Translations under genes and position numbers: made by a program
Shown: positions 1-11,319 of the stretch, one piece after another
How the letters are laid out: the number at the start of each line of letters is the position of its first letter
How positions within the stretch are numbered: position 1 is the first letter of the stretch
Origin: Fistulifera solaris
Lineage: Eukaryota > Bacillariophyta > Bacillariophyceae > Naviculales > Stauroneidaceae
Reading direction: 5' to 3'
DNA: 64,000 nt
Assembly: GCA_030295235.1 (NCBI GenBank)
Contig: AP026137.1
Span: 930,001 to 994,000, forward strand
Notes under the pieces: model-generated
The model's input: the letters and a program-made list of their open reading frames with translations, nothing else
Told to the model about the DNA's origin: nothing
Database searches by the model: none

Positions 1-752
1 CCATGTACGGTATCCGGATCTACACAGACGGGGCTATATTGAATCCTCACGCCGACCGTCTTCCTTTGGTGAGCTCTTGCATTATCAACGTGGCACAGGA
101 TGTTGACGAACCGTGGCCATTGGAAGTATATGATAGGAACAATAATGCTGTCAATGTTACCATGGAGCCCGGAGATATGGTATTGTACGAGTCAGGGTCG
201 CTGATCCATGGGCGACCGTTCGCATTGAAGGGCAAGTATTTTGCAAACATTTTCATACACTTTGAGCCCACTGGTCGTCGATTGCATGACAAGTCGGATG
301 AATATCTGGACGATCTGGACTCCTTTCTTCCACCTTACGTTATTCCTGACTCACCTGGTGCCGCCGAGTGGTCGAAAAAGAATCCACAAGGGTGGAAGAA
401 GCCGACTCCATCGGCGCCGATCCAACAAATCAATTCTCCAGAGAGTCATTATGCTGCCGCCCATGGTGATTTATCACGTTTGGAGTCAGTGTTACAAAAA
501 GATCACCGTCTATTACACAAGAAAGATAACAATGGATGGCTGCCTTTGCACGAGGCAACGCGTGCTGGTCACAAAGACGTTGTGGAATTTTTAATAAAAA
601 ATGGGGCAGATAAAAATGCTCGTACCGGAAGAACAGGCGATGGGAGCACACCTTTGAATTTAGCTTTGGCCTATCATGGCCCTGATCATGAGCTCTGCAA
701 GTACCTTCAGAGTCTTGGCGCAGCAAACTTGCCCAATAACGGTGAGCTGTAA
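1..752 (+). CDS. Prolyl-4-hydroxylase-like 2OG-Fe(II) dioxygenase with ankyrin repeats, copy 1 (5' truncated)
   Basis: The reading frame is open from the left window edge to TAA at 750-752, so this is the C-terminal 249 residues or so of a gene starting outside the window. The double-stranded beta-helix iron site is visible as HAD (NPHADRLP) and the distal histidine in LIHGRPF, followed by basic residues expected to hold 2-oxoglutarate. The last 90 residues hold two to three ankyrin units (for example NNGWLPLHEATRAGHKDVVE). The family hydroxylates prolyl or similar side chains using iron, O2 and 2-oxoglutarate. Paralogues with an N-terminal signal peptide follow immediately downstream on the same strand, so this one probably also enters the secretory pathway. 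The substrate is unknown; the ankyrin tail is unusual for a lumenal hydroxylase. Confidence 0.85.
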   Translation, partial: MYGIRIYTDGAILNPHADRLPLVSSCIINVAQDVDEPWPLEVYDRNNNAVNVTMEPGDMVLYESGSLIHGRPFALKGKYFANIFIHFEPTGRRLHDKSDEYLDDLDSFLPPYVIPDSPGAAEWSKKNPQGWKKPTPSAPIQQINSPESHYAAAHGDLSRLESVLQKDHRLLHKKDNNGWLPLHEATRAGHKDVVEFLIKNGADKNARTGRTGDGSTPLNLALAYHGPDHELCKYLQSLGAANLPNNGEL

Positions 753-1197
753 CCATCGCGAATCGGAATTATTCGAATGGATCAAAATACTTGGATCGTT
801 TCATAGCACGAACACCTTTATAATTGAAGCCTGGTCAGAATTTATACACTCTATTTCGTCAAATCGTCCTCAACTCTTTCGTTCCATCATTTCGGTTATA
901 GTCATTGCAAATCGAAGGTCTCTCGCCCTTTGGACGGATTGGGCGTTTCATTTTTTTGAATTCGACGTTGAACGTTATTTGCCGTTATTTTCACCTTTTA
1001 CTCTGCTCGAATGAGTAGGAGGGCTTCTTTCACTCGCCATTTGACGAGTTCAAACCCGAACTGCAAAATTCTATTGGTGTTAATCCGAACCGTGCCATTT
1101 TCTTGCACGACAACCATAATCTTTGCCTGTTTTAAACAACGGCTCGTCATACAAGTCACAAAACAAAAAAGCTGGCCGTAGCAACTGGAAATATATC
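753..1197. other. Intergenic stretch, no gene seen
   Basis: This 445-bp stretch lies between two head-to-tail paralogues. Short open frames here have no recognisable domain. It should hold the 3' end of copy 1 and the promoter of copy 2; no clear motif was identified. Confidence 0.5.
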
Positions 1198-2558
1198 ATG
1201 ATCCGCTCTTTATTGGTTGCATGGCCAATACTCCTCCTTGCACAGGGCGAGGAATACGCGACCGACTGTTCCTTTCCGATATTCAGCACTGATTTGAAAT
1301 GCGGCGACAAGCTGGGTGATCGAAGAACATTCTACGAAGATTATATCGAAGGATGCCGTCAATACCACGGGCCACAGAAAGCAAAACGATGTGACGCAAC
1401 TGAAGCAGACCGTATTGACATGAACAATCGTCAGCCTCAATCTATGGTGGTAGGTAGCACGGGTAGTAGAAGCGTAGGCAAACAAGAGTGTCTTGCTGCA
1501 GTATTTTCTGACACATCCGTGCTGTTTCTTCCCGCAGAACTACACCAGCACGGGTTTTATGAAGATACGTGCACCGAAGGAGGTCATGGCCTTACTGACT
1601 CGACACTGGGAAACCAACAAAGTCAATATGAAGGAAGAGCAATGGCCCGTGGGAAGTATATACGTGAACTATTGGGAATCGAAAACGTACATGGTTTCCG
1701 TTGAAGATACCAAGTTACGCGGAGCAGGTGCGACGCTCAAAGAAAAAGATCTGGGATGCCGCCAAGTCGACCATCGAACAATGGACCGGAATGGAATTAA
1801 AGCCAACGAGTATGTACGGTATTCGCATGTACACCGATGGCGCTGTTCTGAGTCCCCACGCCGATCGCCTTCCTTTGGTCAGCTCTTGCATCATTAACGT
1901 CGATCAAGATGTCGACGAACCGTGGCCTCTGGAAGTGTACGATCGACAGGGAAACGCCGTGAATGTGACAATGGAACCGGGTGATATGGTGCTTTACGAG
2001 TCGGGCTCACTAATTCATGGACGTCCTTTTCCGTTGAAAGGTCGATTCTTTGCCAACATTTTCATTCATTTCGAGCCGACCGGTCGTCCGTTGTACGCCA
2101 CAGGGGATGAATACTTGGACGAACTCGACGATTTTCTCCCTCCCTATCTTGTCCCCGGATCTCCGGAAACCGCGCATTGGACGGCACAAAATCCCCACGG
2201 CTGGAAAAAATCCGGACCCGCGGCTCCCGTAAAACAAATAAACGCACCCAAGGGTCATTTCGCGGCAGCTGTCGGAGACGTGGATAGGATCATTGAGCTC
2301 TCGGAAAAGGACCCTTTGTCACTTCATCGCAAGGATGCCAACGGTTGGGCCCCAATTCACGAGGCAGTTCGTAGTGGCTTTACCGAAATTGTGGGCCTAC
2401 TGATTGAACACGGATCACCGAAGGATACAAGAACCGGCCACGCCAATGAAGGCGCCAGTCCTCTGAACCTAGCATTAATGTATCACGGGGAAGATCATCC
2501 TGTGGTCGAATACCTTCGAAGTATTGGCGCTTTAGATATCGGCGAAGGAGAGTTTTAA
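1198..2558 (+). CDS. Prolyl-4-hydroxylase-like dioxygenase with ankyrin repeats, copy 2 (one frame break)
   Basis: The start at 1198 is chosen because it begins a hydrophobic signal peptide (MIRSLLVAWPILLLAQG) followed by the family's N-terminal DCSFPIFSTD segment; an in-frame ATG at 1123 would bury that signal. Exon 1 is 1198-1449, the GT-AG intron is 1450-1537 (88 bp), and exon 2 is 1538-2558. At 1743-1747 a run of five A shifts the frame. With four A the protein reads LKEKIWDAAKST, as in copies 3 and 4, and is 423 residues long. The iron ligands are HAD in SPHADRLP and H in LIHGRPF, with ankyrin repeats at the C-terminus. The frame break is probably a sequencing error; if real, the product would lose the whole catalytic domain. 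Confidence 0.85.
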
Positions 2559-3207
2559 GAAGACATCAATCATAATTCATGTAAAATTGGATAGCATTCG
2601 ACTGCGTCATGAAGAAAAACAACAGAAAATCGAAAGAAAGAACTCTTTTCAGTAGATTGTAGAAGTACAGCGTTGAAAACAAACCAGCCATGTTCGATCG
2701 AGCTGATAATCTTCACCGCAAATCGCATTATTGCATTATTTGATTTTTGTCCTCCATAAAAAATGAGGATACTTGCAATTCGTTTCTTTGCACGCCCTGA
2801 AAGAAGCCTAATTCGTTACGGAGAATGGTTTAATCACCACTCTAAACACTTCTTCATCAGCGCCATGTTTCTGAGAAGTGCTTGAATCTTCTTGTTGTTT
2901 GTTGCTTCGCAAGTCATTGTTGTCGTCGTCGCAAAAGTGCGGAAAAATTAAATGCTGCGCTCCGCTCGTCTGTCCGTCATGCGCCGCAGAGATGCGCCGT
3001 GTCCTTTGCGAACCGGTGGAGCACTTTTCACGGTACTCGACAGTAAGCCATTTGTGTATATTACTTTTTTTTGGAAAACTCACAACGGAACGCTCGTCAA
3101 CGTCAACGACAAAAAGGGACACTCGCTTTTTTCAGTTTGATGCGGAGAAATTCAATTCGATGATGATTCGACTTTTCCCTTGTTTATCATAATACTATTC
3201 ACAAAAC
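2559..3207. other. Intergenic stretch, no gene seen
   Basis: This 649-bp gap lies between copies 2 and 3. Opposed open frames of about 100 codons overlap at 2808-3192 but show no domain or signal peptide and probably arise by chance. Confidence 0.5.
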
Positions 3208-4545
3208 ATGCGCTATACATCCGTCCTTTCCAAATTATTGTGGCCCCTTACTACCAAGACGACAGAATACGGCGCCGACTGTTCGTGGCCGATTTTCAGC
3301 ACAAACTTTAGTTGTGATGATCGACTCGGGGATCGTGCTGCGGAATATTATGACTTTATACACAAATGTCACGAATACGGAGGTCCCAAAGGAAAGAAGG
3401 CGTGTGATCAAACTGAAATGGATCGTCTAGAAATGAACGCCCGACAGCCCAAAGCGATGGTGGTACGCAACCTCTTGTCAAGACATTCGTAATATAGCGT
3501 ATTGTCGATGACTGACCCTTTCGTGTTCGCTACCATTTAGAATTACACAGACACCGGATTCACCAAAATCAAAGCACCCCAAAAAGTTATGGACTTGATT
3601 ATACAGCATTGGGAAGCGAATAAAGAAACGATGACGGAAGAAAGCTGGCCGAAAGGCAGTATATATCTGAATTATTGGGAATCAAAGACATACATGGTGG
3701 CGGTCGAGGATCGGAATTTAAAGGGAGCCGGAGACAAACTGAAAGAACAAATATGGGATGCCGCCAAAACGACAATCGAAGCATGGACGAATGTGGAAAT
3801 ACAACCGACGAGTATGTACGGGATTCGTGTCTATACGGAAGGAGCGATCCTCAGTCCACATGTCGATCGTCTTCCTTTGGTCAGCTCATGTATCATCAAT
3901 GTGGCTCAAGATGTTGACGAACCGTGGCCTCTCGAAGTGTATGATCGACAGGGGAATGCTGTGAATGTGACAATGGAACCGGGGGATATGGTGCTTTACG
4001 AATCGGGCTCCACATTGCACGGTCGACCGTTCCCTCTCAAAGGTCGATACTACGCCAACATCTTTATACATTTTGAACCCCTCACTCGCCCTGCTGGTGA
4101 TCATTCTGCGCTTGATGAATTGTTACCACCGTACTTGATCCCTGGCACTGCGGCAGCACAAAATTGGTTAATAGAGAATCCCGACGGTTGGAACAAACCT
4201 TCACCAGCGTTTCCTGCTCAGCCATCGGATCAGCCAGAAGGACACTACGCCGCGGCTATTGGAGATTACTATCGCTTGAAAGAGTTAGCGCAAGAAAATC
4301 CAGAGTCTCTTCATCGGAAAGACTCGAACGGGTGGTTGCCGATCCACGAAGCAACGCGTTCCGGTCATACGGATATTGTAGAACTATTGATCCAGCACGG
4401 TGCAGAAAAGGATGCTCGAACGGGATTGAGTGACAATGGCAGTAGTCTTTTGAATATGGCGCTGGAATTTCACGGCGAAGATCATCCTCTGACCGCGTTC
4501 TTGCTGAGTATCGGAGCGCAAGACATTGGTTATGGAGAATTATAG
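3208..4545 (+). CDS. Prolyl-4-hydroxylase-like dioxygenase with ankyrin repeats, copy 3
   Basis: Exon 1 is 3208-3462 and exon 2 is 3541-4545, separated by a 78-bp GT-AG intron (3463-3540) at the same codon as in copy 2. The intron length is a multiple of three but it contains an in-frame stop, so retention would truncate the protein. The spliced product is 419 residues and intact. A short hydrophobic N-terminus precedes the family segment DCSWPIFSTN. The iron ligands are H192 and D194 (SPHVDRLP) and H245 (TLHGRPF), with K252/R254 as candidate 2-oxoglutarate contacts. Ankyrin repeats run from about residue 325 to the end. It is likely a secretory-pathway hydroxylase of unknown substrate. This is the cleanest intron-bearing copy and the best reference for repairing its neighbours. 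Confidence 0.9.
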
Positions 4546-4755
4546 AATAATCCATAAGGATCCTGGGTTGTGTTTGCCTCTTTTGTAACGTCTTTTTTTG
4601 TTCGGAGTAGTCTAGTCATTATTGAAAAATTTTCCTAGCTGAAGGGATTCGATTCGATGCGCCGTGAGGAGTCAAGGGCCATAGGCGATCCTATCGCGAC
4701 AGTATTGGAGTCAATTTCTGAAATAGGAAAAAATGTAATCTAAACCCAAAGACCA

Positions 4756-6900
4756 AATCCAGAAATTCTGGAACGTGCCAAAAAGCTCTCTGCGACGCAA
4801 AGCTCCTAATCCATTATTTTTTTTCCGAAATCTCGCAGAATTTCTGCACGACCCAAGACACCCGATTCCAGAATTTCTGGAAAAAGCACAAAAACATTGT
4901 CGGACGGAAACCCCCGATCCCGAACTATTTGAAACGTTCACAGAATCTCTGTGCCATCGCAATCACCTAATCCAAATCATCCGGAAGTCTCGCAGAACTT
5001 CTGTTCGAGCTTAATGCACCCTGGTCCAGAATATCTGGACCAGACCCATCGCAGAATTTCTGTGTGACCAAAATACCGATTCCAGAATTTCTGGAATTAG
5101 GAAAAACGTTATCTAAAACCCAAGCCGCGGGTACGGAATGTACGGATCGTGCACAAACGGTGTGTGCGACGCAAAGCACCTTATCCAAAATATCTGGAAC
5201 GCTCACAGAATGTCTGCACGACCCAAGACACCCGATTCCAGAATTTCTGGAAAAAGCACAAAAACATTGTCGGACGGAAACCCCCGATCCCGAACTATTT
5301 GAAACGTTCACAGAATCTCTGTGCCACCGCAATCACCTAATCCAAATCATCCGGAAGTCTCGTAGAACTTCTGTTCGAGCCAATACACCCTGGTCCAGAA
5401 TATCTGGACCAGACCCATCGCAGAATTTCTGTGTGACCGAATACCGATTCCAGAATTTCTGGAATTAGGAAAAACGTTATCTAAAACCCAAGCCGCGGGT
5501 ACGGAATATTTACGGATCGTGCACAAACGGTGTGTGCGACGCAAAGCACCTTATCCAAAATATCTGGAAGGCTCACAGAATGTCTGCACGACCCAAAACA
5601 CCCGATTCCAGAATTTCTGGAAAAAGCACAAAACCAATATCTGATGGAAAGCCCCTATCCCGAACTATTTGAAACGTGCACAGAATCTCTGTGCCATCCC
5701 ATCCACCTAATCCAAATCATCTGGAAGTCTTGCAGAACTTCTGTTCGAGCCAATACACCCTGGTCCAGAATTTTTGGACCATCCACAGAGTTTCTGTGTG
5801 ACCGAATATGTATTCCAGAATTTCTGGAATATGGGAAAATAATACTCGGAGCATCTAAACCAAAACACCGATTCTAGAATTTCTGGAACGTGCCCAAAAG
5901 CTCTATGCGACGCAAAGCACCTAATCCATAATATTTGGAAGTCTCGCAGAATTTCTGCACGACCCAAATCACCGATTCCAGATTTTCTCGAAAATGCACA
6001 AAATCATCGTCTGACGGAAAGCCCCTACCCCGAAGTTTCTGAAACGAGCACGGAATCTCTGTGCCACCTCGATCACCTTATCCAAAATATCTGGAACAAG
6101 ATCTGGAAGTCTCGCAGAACTTCTGTACGACCCAATACACCTGGTCCAGAATTTCTGGACCAGACCCATCGCAGAATTTCTGTGTGACCGAATACCGATT
6201 CCAGAATTTCTGGAACATGGGGAAATGTTATCTTTAAAATTCCAGAACTTCTGGAACGTGCCCAAAAGCTCTATGCAACGCAAAGCTGCACGCCCCAAAA
6301 CACCGATTCCAGATTTTCTGGAAAATGCACAAAATCATTATCTGACGGAAAGCCCCTATCCCGAACTATTTGAAACGTGCACAGAATCTCTGTGCCATCC
6401 CATCCACCTAATCCAAAAAATCTGGAAGTCTCGCAGAGCTTCTGTTCGAGTTATTACACCGGGTCCAGAATATCTGGACCACCCCTCGCAGAACTTCTGT
6501 GTGGCCGAAAACGTATTCCAGAATTTCAGGAATTTGGCAGAATGTTATCTAAAACCCAAACACCGATTCTAGAATTTCTGGAACGTGCCCAAAAGCTCTA
6601 TGCGACGCAAAGCACCTAATCCATAATATTTGGAAGTCTCGCAGAATTTCTGCACGACCCAAATCACCGATTCCAGATTTTCTCGAAAATGCACAAAATC
6701 ATCGTCTGACGGAAAGCCCCTATCCCGAAGTTTCTGAAACGTGCACGGAATCTCTGTGCCACCCCAATCACCTAATCGAAAATATCTGGAAGACTCGCAG
6801 AACTTCTGTACGAACCAATACAACGGGTCGAGAATTTCTGGACCATCCACAAAATTAATGTGTGACCGAATACCGAATACGTATTCCAGAATTTCTGAAA
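4756..6900. repeat. Satellite-like array of short palindromes, about 370-bp higher-order unit
   Basis: Dozens of short inverted repeats share an AGAA-N-TTCT core with different outer arms: TTCCAGAAATTCTGGAA, GCAGAATTTCTGC, CACAGAATCTCTGTG, GGTCCAGAATATCTGGACC. They are spaced roughly 25-80 bp apart in a fixed order. The order itself repeats. The anchor GCGACGCAA (or one mismatch) occurs at 4792, 5166, 5536, 5907, 6275 and 6602, giving periods of 374, 370, 371, 368 and 327 bp. The first two full units are nearly identical over more than 200 bp. The period is not a multiple of three and open frames occur in several frames on both strands, so the array is not coding. Nothing else is seen between 4546 and 7470 apart from the hairpin at 7149. 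Confidence 0.9.
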
Positions 6901-7148
6901 AATGGATACCACATAATTTTCGTTTTGGATGTCATAAAAATGGATTGTTGACGGTTAGCACTGTAGCTCTGATTTCGTCGACTAATCATATAAGCTTTTT
7001 GGCTAAGAGAGCTTCAATATCAGACACAGCAAAGTTAAATGCTAGTTATTCTACCTGTGTACTTACAATGAACCTTTTTGGTTTGTCGACTAGAGAGCTT
7101 TGACATGGAGTCGAATATTTTCAGCGAACAATCCGAACAAGGTAATTG

Positions 7149-7171
7149 TCACGACTGTATTTCAGTCGTGA
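7149..7171. repeat. Dispersed hairpin, family CACGACTG..CAGTCGTG
   Basis: A perfect inverted repeat with 9-bp arms (TCACGACTG / CAGTCGTGA) and a 5-base loop, upstream of the MYND gene. It is a member of the hairpin family found at about eleven places in the window. Confidence 0.75.
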
Positions 7172-7470
7172 ATGAATCATCATCACCAATCATCACAAAA
7201 TCGTCCGTCCGTTACTCGTTTCCCTGTAAACCAACTCTCAAGCCCAGAGTACATTGCCGCACGGACATGCTTTTTGATAAAGCAGGCACGGAAAACCACG
7301 AGCGAATAAAAAAGACAAAAATCATCGATGACAGGAAGAGAAAGGTCATTATTTTCAAGAAAGATACGCAGCGATCGAACAATATCAGCATGCGGGAACT
7401 CTCTCACAACATGCGCAGTCAAGGCGTTGACAAAGACGGCTAATACGCATCTTTAAAACAAAGAAAGATA

Positions 7471-8612
7471 ATGAAATTGTTCGTTGCTAGCTTCCTCCGG
7501 TCGATTCGACATGATGATTCTGATCCAGACAAACAGCCTTCTTACGAAGGAAAAGATCCGCGCCTTCAAGATGTCCCCTGTTGTGCTACGTGTCACAGCC
7601 GACCCGTGGCTAAACTCATGTGCTGCTCGCGCTGTAAAACGGCTTGGTATTGCAGCAAAGAATGTCAGCTAGCAGATTATGAATCATCACACAAATCACT
7701 TTGTGTGTCGATTGCGCGGACTCTCAAACGGGTCGAACAACTGACAGTGCCCCTCCGCAGCACAATCATTGACGTATTCCTAGAACCGCAAAACTTTTTT
7801 GTATCACAAGTGGGGCTCTTTGGTCAGTTTTATCAAGCGCACGAATATTTGACAGCCCGCCGGTATTTAGTGGACTTGTATGTGCAAGCAGCCCATATCG
7901 CTGAAACCAAGTCGGTGTGGGAAAGAGCTCTCTCACACGCTCTAGAACTCATGCGACTGGATTATCGTGACGTAGTTGGAACACGCTCTGTGATTCCTTT
8001 CATTCTCTTGAATCTCAACCGGGATGATGATGCTTTTGATTTTATTCGATATTGGACGAAGATTGATCTCGATGACCGGAGCAAACTCTTCGATTTGATG
8101 AACCGTCACTTTGTATCTCAAGAGGGTGATTGGATCTACCCTCGCAACCAGAACTGTCGTTTCATGGATGTGTTTGAAGAATGCGCCAATGTGACCGATC
8201 AAAAAGCACCATTGCCTTTCTTGGTAGCTCTCCTTATCATTAAATGTCGCATCGTTGCGACCTATGATACCACGTGTGAGTCTATGGATTTGGCCTTTGG
8301 AACACCGAACGGACAACGCATTCAAGAAGTTCAAAGTGCGGTGAAAGAACTGATACTGGATGAAGCGTTGATGAATATTCAAAGTCAGCGACAGCAAGTT
8401 CAGCGTCTTTTGATTGTCATTCATCGACGCAACGCCATTATTCTTCCAGCGTTTCTCAACCCTACTCCGCTTTTGACAAAAAGTGGCAAAATGAACCCAA
8501 TGAGGCTTTGCTCGTACTCTTGCATGGCGCTGGCTGCTTCGTCTGTGTGCCTGGGGCTAAACCCTTGCTCGAAGAACGTTTCGGAAAAGAACCGTTTTAC
8601 GATTTGGGATGA
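7471..8612 (+). CDS. MYND-type zinc-finger protein (one frame break near the 3' end)
   Basis: The MYND finger lies at about residues 36-76, with ligands in order in CCATC, CCSRC, WYCSKEC and HKSLC. The rest is a helical region without a SET domain, so a methyltransferase role is not supported; MYND fingers usually bind proline-rich partners. The raw frame runs to 8682 but its last 70 residues look foreign. Adding one base to CCC at 8460-8462 gives LPAFLNPYSAFDKKWQNEPN and a stop at 8610-8612, a 380-residue protein with a more natural C-terminus. This repair is an inference. The function is unknown; diatoms have many such MYND proteins. Confidence 0.75.
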
Positions 8613-8728
8613 TTCCGCTTACAATATCTTTACAGAAAATGCCCATTACTTGATACATATAGTTGGAAACCAGCATTTATGACCTACGTCTCGCTATTGT
8701 TTTTCATTACATCATAGAAAATGCTAAA

Positions 8729-8752
8729 CCACGACTGCATTTCAGTCATGAG
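8729..8752. repeat. Dispersed hairpin copy
   Basis: CCACGACTGCATTTCAGTCATGAG-type inverted repeat with one arm mismatch, directly after the MYND gene. Confidence 0.65.
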
Positions 8753-8891
8753 TCTATATTCGTTCGAGCCAACCAGCTACCTCTGTCTTCGTTCAGTTTG
8801 CATTTTGTCTAGCTATGATTGTCTTCACATGCAGCGCATGCCTCGACTTTTCAAGTCTAAAAGCCATACGAAGAGATACGTTTCCATTTCA

Positions 8892-8950
8892 CTATAGATC
8901 CAAAGTGTGTGCGACCTTTTTCATGACTGCATTTCTCAAATGAGTCATGA
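8892..8950. repeat. Dispersed hairpin copy with its upstream motif
   Basis: The motif CTATAGATCCAAAGTGTG is followed about 20 bp later by TCATGACT...AGTCATGA. It lies about 150 bp upstream of the DNA glycosylase start. The paired arrangement (CTAT..CCAAAGTGT, then hairpin) recurs at other copies. Confidence 0.65.
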
Positions 8951-9097
8951 GTCGGCCGTTCGCACTTTTTATTACACATTGCGTATCGCATCATTCATTC
9001 ATCTTTCGAAGCGATTGATCCTTTTATGACCGATTTCTAAGCTGTAACGCCAACTAGAGTACCTGGAGCGCTCATACAGACGTCAAACAAGCGCAGT

Positions 9098-10065
9098 ATG
9101 ACGACGCTAACAGCCGTTTTGGAAACAATCGGCACCATCGCACGGGCGAAGGGAGGTTGGTGTTTGCGAGAAGGGCTACTTCACTTGGCTCAAGTCGAAG
9201 ACGGCAAAATGCTGCCACTCATTTTGCAGCACGGAGTTCCGGCTTTTTATAGCTGTGTCGCCACGGAGAAGAACCGCTGTCGACACGAAGCCACACAGAA
9301 TTTAAAAGATCCGGTCACTTGTTTCGAAAGCTTATGTCGCACGATTGCGGGGCAGTTTGTTTCGGGTTTCTCGGCACAGGCCGCATGGAATCGTTTGATG
9401 GAGACCACTTCGAACAACTTGACACCCGAACATGTTCTCTCGCTGATTTCGGACGAGGACTCCACCAGAATCAATCCGGAACTATTAGAAACGAAGTTAC
9501 GAAAGCCAGCCGGTCTAACGAAAGCAAAAGCCGCATCCATTGTCGATCTCGCGCTTCATTTTCAGGAGGGAAAACTTTCGGAACAGTTTTTGAAGACAAC
9601 AATCGATGAAACAGAAATACGAAAAGCACTTTTACAGGTCAAAGGAATCGGACCTTGGAGCTGTGATATGTTTCTCATTTTCTTTTGGAGCGACCGGATG
9701 TCTTACCGATAGGAGATCTGGGCGTTCGAAAAGGCATAGCCAAGTATTTTGCACTTTCCGGAAGCCTCAAGAAAAATCAGTTATGCCCACGACAAGACGA
9801 GCGAAAGATCACCGAGAGATTGTTGCATTACAAACCATATTTCTCGCTACTTGCTTACTACATGTGGCGGGCTGCCGACACGCCATTGCTTGAGACCTAT
9901 AAAATAGAATCGCAACTGAAACTGGAGCCGTGTTTGACAGTTTCTGAAAGTGCTAGTGACCCTGCACAGTCGGGTGTTCCGTCGTTGAAACGAAAAGTAA
10001 CGAAAGTGGCAAGCCCAACCACACCATTGCAGTCAAAGCGAACACGACGTCTTGTCACTCCATAG
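9098..10065 (+). CDS. AlkA-type HhH-GPD DNA-3-methyladenine glycosylase (one frame break)
   Basis: The helix-hairpin-helix reads LLQVKGIGPWSCDMFLIF and the conserved catalytic aspartate lies in LPIGDLGVRKG, as in the HhH-GPD superfamily of base-excision enzymes that remove alkylated purines. The two motifs sit in different frames: a run of four T at 9683-9686 needs one more T to join them (IFFLERPDVLPIGD). The repaired protein is 322 residues, typical for the family plus a short basic C-terminal tail (KRKVTKV, SKRTRR) that may act as a nuclear localisation signal. The missing base falls between the DNA-binding hairpin and the catalytic Asp, so the literal sequence would encode an inactive protein. 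Confidence 0.85.
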
Positions 10066-10100
10066 TAAACCGACGTTGCATTATTGTAGACGACATGTTG

Positions 10101-10801
10101 TCAAGTAACAGTTTGTGTAGCGGTCCCATTCCTTGACGTCGCTTTTAACGCTTGTAGTTCTTTTGATAATAACAAATGAGGCTTTTCTTCCATTCTTAGT
10201 CCGCGACGAACTTTCACATTCACCGTTTGATTACCAACGGAATGAAAGTCTTGCGAGCGGAAAAATTGCAAAGATGCTGTATTGGTTGGTTCAACTTCTG
10301 CAAAAGAATTGTTTCGTTCCATAAGTTCGTCACTAAATGCTCACAATGTGTCACCAAATCGGCAGCGACTCCCTTTTGACGGAATGCTTCCTCAACACAA
10401 ATCAGACCGATCGTTGGTCGCTTTTCGGAATTGGCTCCGTTATTGATTCCGACTTCTGCCATCCCTATGACTCGCCCGAGCTCCTTGGCAACGAATAGAT
10501 TATACTTTTTGCCTCGCATGCGTTTCGCCGTTTGAGTGTATTGACGGAATGTGTAAGCCTCGGTCAATGATTGCTCATACAATGACCAGCGCAGTTTGTC
10601 GAAGCCGTTGCACCGAGGGGCATCGAATGTTTGCACAAGCAATTGTACCATTTCCTTCCATTCGTTGTTGTGTCGGGGTGGCGTAATGTACCATGCGAGC
10701 GCGACCTTTTTGACGATGATGAGCGCTGCCAGCAAAGACATAAAGCGCCATCTTTCCATGTCATCGAAATCTTCGAATGCAAATTCGCACCTCTTTATCA
10801 C
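10101..10801 (-). CDS. GNAT-family N-acetyltransferase (one frame break)
   Basis: The acetyl-CoA motif is seen in PTIGLICVEEAFRQKGVAADL, which fits beta-4 and the pyrophosphate loop of GCN5-related acetyltransferases. It is followed in the next frame by FAEVEPTNTASLQFF, the usual beta-5 and alpha-4 with the N-A-x-x-x-Y/F pattern. Joining them needs one extra base in the run of four A at 10302-10305 (T on the coding strand). The repaired product is 233 residues. It is convergent with the glycosylase, only 35 bp away. The acceptor substrate cannot be told from sequence. Confidence 0.75.
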
Positions 10802-11319
10802 GCGTTTATTGTTCTTTTGCTAAAATACAAAAAAACCGTTTCAAGGAAGGTCTGATGAAGTTATCAGCATGCGATGAATGATGATGATCGAATGATGATC
10901 GAAGAAATAAAATCTGTGCGTTTCAAATTCACCAGAAAATCTGGGAGAGTGGATTTTTCACGTTCCCAGAAAATGTGGGGAGAGGTGTTTTTCGACTCGC
11001 ATCTCAAACAACGACAACAACACGTCGTCGTCGCATCCTCGAGAACATCGAAGCAATAAGGGAGAAACATCATCGTCTATTCCTCTCTCACAAACTCAAT
11101 CACGTGCATTTTCTTCCCTGTTCTTCCTGGTAATCTCCTCTTCCGTGAGAACTACCGTGCAATCAGAAGCATGCTTCCTATTCTAAACAACCAACCGTCG
11201 CTGGCTGGTGCGCGGTTGATGTAAATCGAATGAGAAATCTTTTCCGTCAGCGACATGAACGGCTACGGACTATAATCTTACATTTTTTGATCTATAGTGG
11301 TACATTTGTCTCGGTCCTG
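10802..11319. other. Intergenic stretch with remnants of a minisatellite
   Basis: No gene is seen. The only structure is the pair of repeat units listed at 10932-10995. Confidence 0.5.
10932..10995 (-). repeat. Two isolated units of the 34-bp minisatellite seen at 40.7 kb
   Basis: CCAGAAAATCTGGGAGAGTG followed by CCCAGAAAATGTGGGGAGAG, each with a T-rich end, matches the reverse complement of the units at 40704-40990. This shows that the element is dispersed and not confined to one array. Confidence 0.6.

Noticed and set aside
2808-3192. Two opposed frames of about 104 codons between dioxygenase copies 2 and 3
   Set aside because: They overlap each other antisense, show no conserved motif, and lie where the promoter of copy 3 should be.
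5064-5877. Open frames of 115-134 codons within the palindrome array (recurring IPEFLE and FQNFW patterns)
   Set aside because: The peptides are direct readings of the repeats, occur in several frames and on both strands, and the repeat period is not a multiple of three.
4756-6900. CRISPR-like array
   Set aside because: The repeats are short palindromes with variable arms and repeated, non-unique spacers, in a eukaryotic nuclear context with no cas genes.
7078-7443. 121-codon frame upstream of the MYND gene
   Set aside because: It runs through a dispersed hairpin copy, has no domain, and its start lies in repeat-like DNA.
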